A DNA stretch of 10,099 bases, from assembly GCA_025937115.1 (NCBI GenBank), contig JAICSB010000082.1, forward strand, positions 1 to 10,099. The letters are read 5' to 3'. The position numbers were made by a program, and so were the translations under genes. Within the stretch, counting starts at the first letter, position 1. Every line of letters starts with the position of its first letter. Below, piece by piece: positions 1-5,402 of the stretch. This DNA is from Pseudonocardiaceae bacterium. Its GTDB lineage: Bacteria > Actinomycetota > Actinomycetes > Mycobacteriales > Pseudonocardiaceae. The notes below the pieces were generated by a model, which saw nothing but the letters and a program-made list of their open reading frames with translations, did not search any database and had not been told where the DNA came from.

Positions 1-527
1 ACCTGCCGGGCCAGCACTCCTGACCACAGCGAGTGCATGCCACCGTCGGGATCGCAGACGCTCATGGCACCGAAGGTGTCACCGTGGTAGCCGCCGCGCC
101 AGGTGAGCAGCCGGTGCTTGTGCGGACGCCCTAGCGAGCGCCAGTACTGCAGGCACATCTTGATCGCGACCTCCACCGACACCGACCCCGAGTCGGCGAA
201 GAACACGTGCTGCAACGGCTCCGGTGTGATTTCCACCAGCCGGCGGGCCAGCTGGACCGCCGGCTCGTGGGTCAGGCCTCCGAACATCACGTGGCTCATT
301 CGGCGGATCTGATCGCGTACCGCGGCATCGAGCGCCGGATGGGCGTAGCCATGGATGGCCGCCCACCACGACGACATCCCATCCACCAGGGCTGCGCCAT
401 CAGCCAGCTGTAGTCGAACCCCGGCAGCTGAGCGAACCACCAGTGGCGCGACTCGCCCCGGCATCGGCCCGTAAGGGTGCCACACGTGCGCCCGGTCAGC
501 AGCGAGCAGGTTCTGCGCTGAGTCCAC
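1..527 (-). CDS. bioA: Adenosylmethionine--8-amino-7-oxononanoate aminotransferase (DAPA aminotransferase), N-terminal part
   Basis: Partial gene that runs off the left edge; about 175 N-terminal codons of a family of roughly 430. BioA is a cytosolic PLP enzyme that transfers the amino group of S-adenosylmethionine to 7-keto-8-aminopelargonate, giving 7,8-diaminopelargonate in biotin synthesis. Family blocks are easy to read: VWHPYGPM near residue 15, [16 protein letters not shown], then [35 protein letters not shown] and MHSLWSG, which match the known BioA pattern closely, including the PLP phosphate-binding GS and the YHGDTFG motif. The catalytic lysine would lie outside the window. I chose the GTG start at 527 because AGGG sits 9 nt upstream (537-540) and no in-frame ATG precedes it. 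It is divergent from the response regulator and is most likely a chromosomal neighbour, not part of the lanthipeptide pathway. Confidence 0.95.
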   Translation of the reverse strand, partial: MDSAQNLLAADRAHVWHPYGPMPGRVAPLVVRSAAGVRLQLADGAALVDGMSSWWAAIHGYAHPALDAAVRDQIRRMSHVMFGGLTHEPAVQLARRLVEITPEPLQHVFFADSGSVSVEVAIKMCLQYWRSLGRPHKHRLLTWRGGYHGDTFGAMSVCDPDGGMHSLWSGVLARQ

Positions 528-576
528 AACCCGCGACCCTACGAGCAGCCGCGATTGGAAGGAATATGCACACACA

Positions 577-591
577 GTGACATCGGTGACA
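577..591 (+). promoter_or_regulatory. Direct repeat GTGACA-N3-GTGACA, candidate protein-binding site
   Basis: GTGACA occurs twice with a 9-bp period (577-582, 586-591) in the bioA/regulator divergent region. A similarly spaced repeat, GTGCCG-N3-GTGCCG, lies upstream of lanKC at 8128-8142. Binding by the RamR-like regulator or by a biotin repressor is possible, but this is inference from spacing only. Confidence 0.25.
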
Positions 592-643
592 GAGAGTACT
601 CGATGTAACACGACGCGACATGCTCGCGATGACAAGCTGTACA

Positions 644-685
644 GGGTCCCTTCGGGGATTCTGCGGTGTGGCCCCTCGGGGCCAC
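644..685 (+). other. Two tandem hairpins upstream of the regulator (possible structured leader RNA)
   Basis: First hairpin: arm GGGTCCC (644-650), TTCG tetraloop (651-654), arm GGGATTC (655-661); this gives seven pairs including two G-U wobbles, in the stable C(UUCG)G context. Second hairpin: GTGGCCCC (668-675), TC, GGGGCCAC (678-685), a perfect 8-bp dyad. Neither is followed by a T tract, so they do not look like ordinary rho-independent terminators. In RNA transcribed towards the regulator they would form a structured 5' leader. The second one could also be a protein-binding dyad in DNA. Confidence 0.4.
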
Positions 686-773
686 CCGTTGGGGGCAGCG
701 GGGCGCGTTCGACCGTCTAGGGATGGGTGTGGGTCACACATTCGTCCCTGACACCTGGGGAGGGGACAGCCCA

Positions 774-836
774 ATGGCAGCACGTTGGCGACCATGCACG
801 TTTCGCGACCGAGCCGACCTCGTTCGCATCTCATGA
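774..836 (+). CDS. Candidate 20-codon upstream ORF (leader peptide) ahead of the regulator
   Basis: An ATG at 774 follows a very strong purine-rich Shine-Dalgarno (GGGGAGGGG, 757-765, spacer 8 nt), which is the best ribosome-binding site in this region. The frame encodes 20 residues starting MAARWRPCTF and stops at TGA 834-836. That stop overlaps an ATG at 833 (ATGA) that is in frame with the response regulator. Two readings are possible: a leader peptide translationally coupled to an N-terminally extended regulator, or a purely fortuitous small frame. No family is recognised. Conservation of the frame in relatives, and not its sequence alone, would decide whether it is real. Confidence 0.3.
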   Translation: MAARWRPCTFRDRADLVRIS

Positions 837-904
837 TTTCACGACACCAGTCACCGCGAAATCTCGCGGCCAGCACTGTTGCCGCGGGTGCTGAGTACAC
901 CGGT

Positions 905-1555
905 ATGCACGACTCTCCCGCGACGATCCATTCGAGTCCGGATACCAAACCGATTCGAGTATTGCTGGTTATCGACATGAGCCTGCTACGTGGAGCACTT
1001 GCCTCCGTGCTGTCCAGCGAGGATGACATCGAGGTGGTGGCCGGAATGGCTGCGGGCGACCGCGTGGTCCCCACCGCGATCCGATACCAACCCGATATCG
1101 CTGTGTTGGACCTCGATCAAGGTGGATCGGACGTCCTTGCCACCGCGCAGGCGCTGCACGAACGGCTCCCCGGATGCCGGGTGATCGTGCTTGCCGCGGC
1201 ACACCGGCCTGGCTTGGTCCGCCGGGCACTGGATGTGCCGGTGGCTGGTGCGGTCGACAAGGACGCCCAGCCGCGACGGCTGCTGGCCACAATCCGCCAG
1301 GTCGCCAAGGGAAAGCGGACGATTGACCCCGCGCTCGCGGTGGCCGCGATCGGTGTGGCGGGTAGCCCGCTGACCCCCCGGGAACTCACAGTGCTCGACC
1401 TCGCCTCGGGAGGGGCCTCGCCGACGGAGATCGCCCAACGGCTCTTTCTCAGCCGCGGGACGGTGTGCAACTACCTTTCGCGAGTGATGACCAAGCTGGA
1501 GGCGCGAACCCGGATCGATGCGATTCGCATCGCCGCCGAGGCGGGCTGGATCTAA
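905..1555 (+). CDS. ramR: RamR/AmfR-family response regulator (receiver plus LuxR-type HTH)
   Basis: A 216-residue two-domain regulator, presumably the pathway-specific activator of the adjacent lanthipeptide operon. The receiver domain spans about residues 17-135: IRVLLVID at the first strand, the phospho-acceptor candidate D69 in AVLDLD, and the conserved lysine K119 in VDKDA. The C-terminal NarL/LuxR HTH spans about 152-216: SPLTPREL, then GASPTEIAQRLFLS and the recognition helix around GTVCNYLSRV, ending AIRIAAEAGWI, which is very like RamR. The acidic pair is I23-D24, so one acid is missing, and the conserved Thr/Ser after the fourth strand is Ala97, so the receiver is partly degenerate. 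No kinase gene is nearby. I chose ATG 905 because the receiver begins soon after it, but its Shine-Dalgarno is weak. An in-frame ATG at 833 (24 more residues), overlapping the upstream ORF stop, is a real alternative. Convergent with the exporter gene. Confidence 0.9.
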   Translation: MHDSPATIHSSPDTKPIRVLLVIDMSLLRGALASVLSSEDDIEVVAGMAAGDRVVPTAIRYQPDIAVLDLDQGGSDVLATAQALHERLPGCRVIVLAAAHRPGLVRRALDVPVAGAVDKDAQPRRLLATIRQVAKGKRTIDPALAVAAIGVAGSPLTPRELTVLDLASGGASPTEIAQRLFLSRGTVCNYLSRVMTKLEARTRIDAIRIAAEAGWI

Positions 1556-1574
1556 CAGCTCTGGTGACAGTTGT

Positions 1575-1624
1575 GGGAACGGCGGGCCGGCAGCCACTAC
1601 AGTGAGCTCCGGCCCGTCGTTCCC
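1575..1624. terminator. Bidirectional stem-loop between convergent genes
   Basis: Arm GGGAACGGCGGGCCGG (1575-1590), 18-nt loop, arm CCGGCCCGTCGTTCCC (1609-1624): a 16-bp stem with a single internal mismatch. It begins 20 bp after the regulator stop and covers the last codons of the convergent exporter gene (stop at 1597-1599). There is no clear T tract on either side, which is common for actinobacterial terminators. It most likely ends both transcripts; attenuation or an RNA-stability role is possible. Confidence 0.7.
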
Positions 1625-3381
1625 TTGACCAATGTGTCCCTGACCATTGGGCCTTGACCGATGTCCCAAAGGCCGACCAGGTCGCGGTACAGCGGTGAAT
1701 TCGCGAGCAGTTCCCCGTGGGTGCCCGCTAACATATTGGCGCCGTCCATCAGCACGATCCGCTGTGCCCGCAGCGCGGAGCTGATCCGGTGCGCGACGAC
1801 GATGAGGGTGCCACCACGGGCCGCCAGAACCCGCTCCACCCGCTCCTCCGCGACCGGGTCCAGGTGGCAGGTCGCCTCATCCAGAATCAGCACCGGCGCC
1901 GGCGTCAGGTGCGCCCGTGCCACGGCGATGAGTTGCCGTTCCCCAGCCGAGAGCGTTCCGGGATCGACCACACCGTCATATCCACCAAGACGCGCTACAA
2001 CGGAGCGCAGGCCCAGGGCGTCGACAACGATGTCGAGCTCGGTGACAGCAGCGGCGGGATGCAGGTAACGCAGGTTTTCGCCGATCGTCCCGGCGAAGAC
2101 ATAAGCCTCCTGGGGAATCAACACCCGGTGGCTGGCCAGTGTTTGCGAATCGAGATCCCCGACCGGCACCCCGCCCAGCCGAACCTTGCCGCGATCGGGA
2201 ACGTGCGTCGCGGCGAGCAGCCCCGCCAGGGTGGACTTCCCCGCACCGCTGGGACCCACCATGGCCAGGTGCTGGCCCTGCGGGATCAGCAAGTCGACAT
2301 GGTTCACCACCGGCTCGGCGTGGCGGCCATAGGAGAACGTGACACCATCCAGCCTCAGCTCGTGCCCCTGGGGTGCGCGCCGCTGCGTTGTCTCCGGGGG
2401 TACTGGACGCCCGCCCGCCTCGACCAGCCGACCCAGGGTGACCACCAGCTTCATGCCTCCCCCGCCCAACCCGTCGACCAGCGCCTTCAGCGCCGGCAGC
2501 AGTCCCTGGGTCAGGTAGACCAAAGCACCGGCGATGGTCCCCAGCGTTGAGCCTGTCGCGAGCAGCCACGGTGCCGCGACCAGCAGCCCCACCGCGGGCA
2601 GCCAGCCACCGACCGCCACCGACAGCGTGCGGATCGCCGTCATCCGGGCCAGCGTGCGTTCCGCGTCCGCGTGCGCGTCCACCTGGCGTTGCACCTGCGC
2701 GCACGCCCGGTCCCCGGCGCCGCAGGCGACGACGTCGCGCAGGCTGTGCGCCACGGTGCTGGCGGACTCGGCGACCGCTTCGTCGGTGAGCACGTAATCG
2801 CGCTGCCGGGTCATCATCGAGCGTAGCGAAACCAGGAACGCCGTCAGGCCAACCAGCAGCGGCGGCAGTACCAACAGGCCGACAACCCCGGTCAGCGTGG
2901 CCATCCCGATCACTGCGCCCACCGTGGTCACCACGAAGCCGGTGGTGAGAAGCAGCAAGCCGGCGAAATTGTCCCGCACCACCTCAACCTGATGGGTCAG
3001 CCGGGCCACCGCACCCGAATCCGGCCGCCCGCCCAGCACCGTAGATCTTTGAAGCGCACCTCCCACTACGTTGTCCACCAACTCATCGCGAAACGGCTCG
3101 ACGATCTCAGCGAGAATCCGGTACACGTGGCGGGTGGCCAGGGCCCCGACGAGTACCGCCGCAGCCAGCACACCGAGCCACGCCGCCCCGGTACCGGGCC
3201 GGCCGGCGAGAAATCCGTCATCCAACGCGTGTGCCACGCCGTAGCCGGACAACAGCAGTGGCGCTACCTCCAGCACCGACCACACCATCAACCGCACCAG
3301 CGCCCTCGGGTGCCGGCGGAGGGCGGCTAGCAGCACCTTGGGAACGGAGTTCCGCTGCGCCGACACCATGGTGGCGCTCAC
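1597..3381 (-). CDS. ramB: ABC exporter half-transporter (RamB/AmfA-like), consensus ATPase Walker motifs
   Basis: A 594-residue half-transporter: an N-terminal transmembrane domain (about 1-320, with hydrophobic segments near 35-50, 66-84, 140-185 and 255-300) fused to a nucleotide-binding domain (about 341-570). Visible motifs are Walker A GPSGAGKST (376-384), Q-loop Gln424 in IPQEAYVF, signature LSAGE (477-481), Walker B VLILDE with catalytic Glu502, and the H-loop His531 in VVAHR. There is no C39 peptidase domain, so it does not cleave the leader. The GTG start at 3381 overlaps the upstream exporter stop as GTGA, with GGGG 7 nt upstream, which indicates translational coupling. With its partner it presumably forms the membrane heterodimer that exports the lanthipeptide. 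Its signature deviates from LSGGQ (Ala in place of the first Gly), which fits a two-gene exporter with one non-consensus ATP site. Confidence 0.93.
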   Translation of the reverse strand: MSATMVSAQRNSVPKVLLAALRRHPRALVRLMVWSVLEVAPLLLSGYGVAHALDDGFLAGRPGTGAAWLGVLAAAVLVGALATRHVYRILAEIVEPFRDELVDNVVGGALQRSTVLGGRPDSGAVARLTHQVEVVRDNFAGLLLLTTGFVVTTVGAVIGMATLTGVVGLLVLPPLLVGLTAFLVSLRSMMTRQRDYVLTDEAVAESASTVAHSLRDVVACGAGDRACAQVQRQVDAHADAERTLARMTAIRTLSVAVGGWLPAVGLLVAAPWLLATGSTLGTIAGALVYLTQGLLPALKALVDGLGGGGMKLVVTLGRLVEAGGRPVPPETTQRRAPQGHELRLDGVTFSYGRHAEPVVNHVDLLIPQGQHLAMVGPSGAGKSTLAGLLAATHVPDRGKVRLGGVPVGDLDSQTLASHRVLIPQEAYVFAGTIGENLRYLHPAAAVTELDIVVDALGLRSVVARLGGYDGVVDPGTLSAGERQLIAVARAHLTPAPVLILDEATCHLDPVAEERVERVLAARGGTLIVVAHRISSALRAQRIVLMDGANMLAGTHGELLANSPLYRDLVGLWDIGQGPMVRDTLVKGTTGRSSL

Positions 3382-5147
3382 GCCGATACCCCGAGCGGTT
3401 GCGCGGGCACGGCCTCAGCGCCGAACAAGGCGCGGTAATCCGGGTCGCGCCACAGCTCGCTGTGCGGGCGCAGGCCGCGCAGGTTGCCGGCGTCAAGCCA
3501 GGCAACCAAATCCGTCCGGGCCGCGGTGGCCGCTCGGTGCGCGATGATTAGCCTGGTTTGGTTGCGGTGCCCGTCAGCGAGGACGGCGCCGACCTGTCGC
3601 TCGGTCACTGTGTCCAGGCTGGATGTCGCGTCGTCGAGGATCAGCACGCGGTAGGAGTGCGCGAATGCTCTGGCCAAGCCGAGCCGCTGCATCTCACCAC
3701 CAGACAGTGGCGCGGTAGCCAACTCAGTCCGGTATCCCTGCGGCAACCTCTCGATGAAGGTATCGGCGCGCGCGCTGGCGGCGGCCTGTCGAACTGTCCT
3801 CGCGGTGGGGCTATCCGGTCCGAAGTTGATCACATCTTCAATCGTGTCGCCCACCAGCGCTGGACGCTCGAAGGCAAAGCCCACCGCGCCGCGTAGCTCC
3901 GCTTGGGAAAGGTCGGGCAGCGGCACACCATCAAGCAGGACCTGCCCCCGCTCAGGATCAGCAAGACGACCGGCCAGCGCTGCGAGCAGCGACTTGCCGC
4001 CTCCGGACCGGCCCACTACCGCCACGGTGGCACCAGCCGGGACGACGAGGTCGAGCCCGTCGATCACGGTGTCGCCGGCGGCTGAGACCCGCACTCCGCG
4101 GAATTCCAGCCGACCGACCTTACCGGAGCATTCCGGCAGCCTCGCGTCGCCGTATCGGGTCACCGGCTCGGTGAGCACCTCAGCCGCACGCCGGCCACCA
4201 GCGCGGGCTCGGGACAGCTTGTTGAGCAATCCCACCGCCGAACCGATCCCGGCGGCCATCACCGCATACCGGCTGGCAGCGTAAAGCTCGCCGACGCTGA
4301 GCCGCCCGGCGACGACCCCGAACCCGGCGACTCCGACCACGGATAGCTGCAGCAGCGGCCCGATCACGGCGGCCTGGCTGGTCATCCGCACCTGGTTGCG
4401 CCACATGCCCATGCCGTGCTCTCGTAAGCCGGGCAACGGCTGAAGGATCCGCCGTCGCTCGCGCTCGATGCTGCCGGCGGCGGCGATCGTGCGGGCGCCG
4501 GACAACGCATCGAGCAGCCGCGCCGCGATCAGTCCTTGGCTGTGCAGGTAACCCCTGATGGTCTCGGTGTTGTCCCGGACGAACACCCGGAGCAGTGCGG
4601 CCATCGCCAGCAGACCAGCCAACGCGGTGAGACCCACCCAGGGATCGATCAACGTCAAGGCGACAATGCTGCCGACTGGGGGAAGCAGACCGACGCCGAC
4701 CATGACCGCGGTAATACCGACCTGACCGGCCTCGCTGGCGTTGCGGGTGACCCGGGTCACCAGATCTCCGGTTTCAAAGCGACGGACAGCCGCCGGGCCG
4801 ATCGCGACGAGTTGCCGAACCAGCGTCATCCGCAGCCAGGCCGTGCACCGGGCGTTATTCTGTCCGGTCGCGATGTCACCGATGACTTTCCCAGCCACCA
4901 TGACGGCGATCAGCGTCGCGCAGGCCGCCACGGCCCAGGTGCTGTGGCCACCACCGGGCAGCGCATCCAGGGCGCGACCGAGTGCGGTGGGCAGCAGTAT
5001 TTCCGCGCTGGCGACGAGCAGCGCGGCCAGCGCCAAGATCCAGATCCACCACCCACCTTGGCGACCCGTCGTGAGCAGCAACCGGTCAGCTTGTTTCCAC
5101 ATTGACGTGTGCTGATCCGCCGACGCTCCTGCCGGATCGCTGTTCAC
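3378..5147 (-). CDS. ramA: ABC exporter half-transporter (RamA/AmfB-like), degenerate catalytic site
   Basis: A half-transporter of about 589 residues with an N-terminal transmembrane domain (hydrophobic stretches near 33-55, 70-85, 143-185 and 258-300) and a nucleotide-binding domain (about 345-570). Motifs, numbered from GTG 5147: Walker A GRSGGGKS (379-386), FERPAL where the Q-loop Gln is replaced by Glu427, canonical signature LSGGE (481-485), Walker B VLILDD with Asp506 in place of the catalytic Glu, and His537 in IIAHR. There is no peptidase domain. It is the first gene after the precursor and the intra-operon hairpin, and its stop overlaps the next exporter's start. The start is uncertain: GTG 5147 has GGAGGT only 3 nt upstream, a TTG at 5207 would add 20 residues without a clear ribosome site, and ATG 5102 is also possible and leaves the domain intact. 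Confidence 0.92.
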   Translation of the reverse strand: MNSDPAGASADQHTSMWKQADRLLLTTGRQGGWWIWILALAALLVASAEILLPTALGRALDALPGGGHSTWAVAACATLIAVMVAGKVIGDIATGQNNARCTAWLRMTLVRQLVAIGPAAVRRFETGDLVTRVTRNASEAGQVGITAVMVGVGLLPPVGSIVALTLIDPWVGLTALAGLLAMAALLRVFVRDNTETIRGYLHSQGLIAARLLDALSGARTIAAAGSIERERRRILQPLPGLREHGMGMWRNQVRMTSQAAVIGPLLQLSVVGVAGFGVVAGRLSVGELYAASRYAVMAAGIGSAVGLLNKLSRARAGGRRAAEVLTEPVTRYGDARLPECSGKVGRLEFRGVRVSAAGDTVIDGLDLVVPAGATVAVVGRSGGGKSLLAALAGRLADPERGQVLLDGVPLPDLSQAELRGAVGFAFERPALVGDTIEDVINFGPDSPTARTVRQAAASARADTFIERLPQGYRTELATAPLSGGEMQRLGLARAFAHSYRVLILDDATSSLDTVTERQVGAVLADGHRNQTRLIIAHRAATAARTDLVAWLDAGNLRGLRPHSELWRDPDYRALFGAEAVPAQPLGVSA

Positions 5148-5224
5148 GCGACCTCCGCATTGTCGTGATGGTCTGTTGCCGAACCTGGTGGGGATCCGGA
5201 AACTCAAGTGTTGGGGAAATCATT

Positions 5225-5262
5225 AGGTGGTCCGGGGCAACGCCGGCCGCCCCGGACCACCT
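5225..5262 (-). terminator. Strong intra-operon hairpin between precursor and exporter genes (attenuator or mRNA stabiliser)
   Basis: A perfect 14-bp stem: AGGTGGTCCGGGGC (5225-5238) and GCCCCGGACCACCT (5249-5262), with a 10-nt loop. It starts 12 nt after the precursor stop. The minus-strand sequence that follows is AATGATTTCC, so there is no strong T tract. Position and strength fit a partial terminator or 3' stabiliser that lets lanKC and precursor mRNA accumulate above exporter mRNA, as is common in RiPP operons. The functional reading is inference. Confidence 0.8.
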
Positions 5263-5274
5263 GTTAATGAAGCC

Positions 5275-5397
5275 TCAGCCGCACAGCAGCAGGCTGATGT
5301 CACTCCCGTGGGAGCGGCCGTGGCCGTGGCCGTGGTCGTCGCAGCGGCCGTTCAGCTCGACGGTCACCTCCATGGCCTGCAGGTCGAGAAGCACCAT
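5275..5397 (-). CDS. ramS: SapB/AmfS-family class III lanthipeptide precursor, 40 residues, single-ring core
   Basis: A 40-residue RiPP precursor too short for routine ORF calling. The start is fixed by a perfect Shine-Dalgarno AAGGAGGT (5405-5412) 7 nt before ATG 5397. The N-terminus MVLLDLQAME carries the LxLQ motif that class III synthetases recognise and closely resembles the RamS and AmfS leaders. Residues 20-31 are DDHGHGHGRSHG, a His/Gly-rich stretch encoded by a hexanucleotide repeat. The C-terminus GSDISLLLCG (31-40) contains the Ser-x2-Ser-x3-Cys labionin/lanthionine motif (S32, S35, C39) and matches the first ring of SapB. The second ring present in SapB and AmfS is absent: the stop follows Gly40 directly, and no other frame downstream supplies a second ring. 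C19 lies in the leader or linker. It starts 5 bp after the lanKC stop. The likely product is a one-ring peptide with an unusual N-terminal tail; the leader cleavage site is not known. Confidence 0.9.
   Translation of the reverse strand: MVLLDLQAMEVTVELNGRCDDHGHGHGRSHGSDISLLLCG
5316..5339. repeat. Tandem GGCCGT hexanucleotide repeat inside the precursor gene
   Basis: Three perfect GGCCGT units (5316-5333) and a fourth with one change (GGTCGT, 5334-5339). On the coding strand they encode the alternating His-Gly segment of the precursor. A copy-number change in this repeat would alter the peptide by whole His-Gly dipeptides without shifting the frame. Confidence 0.85.
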
Positions 5398-5402
5398 TGT
5401 TT

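Larger units (their letters stand above)
528..904. other. Divergent intergenic region between bioA and the response regulator
   Basis: No convincing protein gene other than a 20-codon upstream ORF (listed separately). The stretch must hold the promoters for bioA (leftward) and the regulator (rightward), but I cannot assign a convincing -35/-10 pair to either. What can be seen: a hexamer direct repeat GTGACA (577-582 and 586-591); an imperfect dyad CGCGA-N5-TCGCG (614-628); two consecutive hairpin-forming sequences at 644-661 and 668-685; and a short dyad GTGTG-N3-CACAC (727-739). The hairpins lie on the regulator side, so its mRNA may have a structured leader. Long open frames crossing here on the minus strand are shadows with no family resemblance. 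Confidence 0.6.

Noticed and set aside
1..527. bioA-like aminotransferase as a tailoring enzyme of the lanthipeptide
   Set aside because: It matches biosynthetic BioA closely, is divergent from the regulator and is separated by about 380 bp; biotin synthesis explains it fully.
496..1074. Minus-strand open frame of 192 codons across the bioA/regulator divergent region
   Set aside because: It overlaps the start of bioA and the clear receiver domain of the regulator, shows no domain and has no good ribosome site; it is a shadow frame.
4536..5105. Plus-strand open frame opposite the first exporter gene
   Set aside because: Its translation is rich in Gln, Gly and Asp with no recognisable domain, and it lies wholly antisense to a convincing transporter.
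5086..5223. Small minus-strand frame starting ATG 5223 between the precursor and exporter
   Set aside because: It has no Shine-Dalgarno, begins at the base of the hairpin, overlaps the exporter start in another frame, and has no leader or ring motif of a second precursor.
5262..5277. Possible frameshift hiding a second lanthionine ring after the precursor stop
   Set aside because: Reading on in the other frames gives no Ser-x2-Ser-x3-Cys and quickly enters the hairpin, so the stop looks genuine.
5316..5339. GGCCGT units considered as a CRISPR-like or regulatory iteron array
   Set aside because: The units are 6 bp with no spacers and lie inside a supported coding frame, where they encode His-Gly dipeptides.
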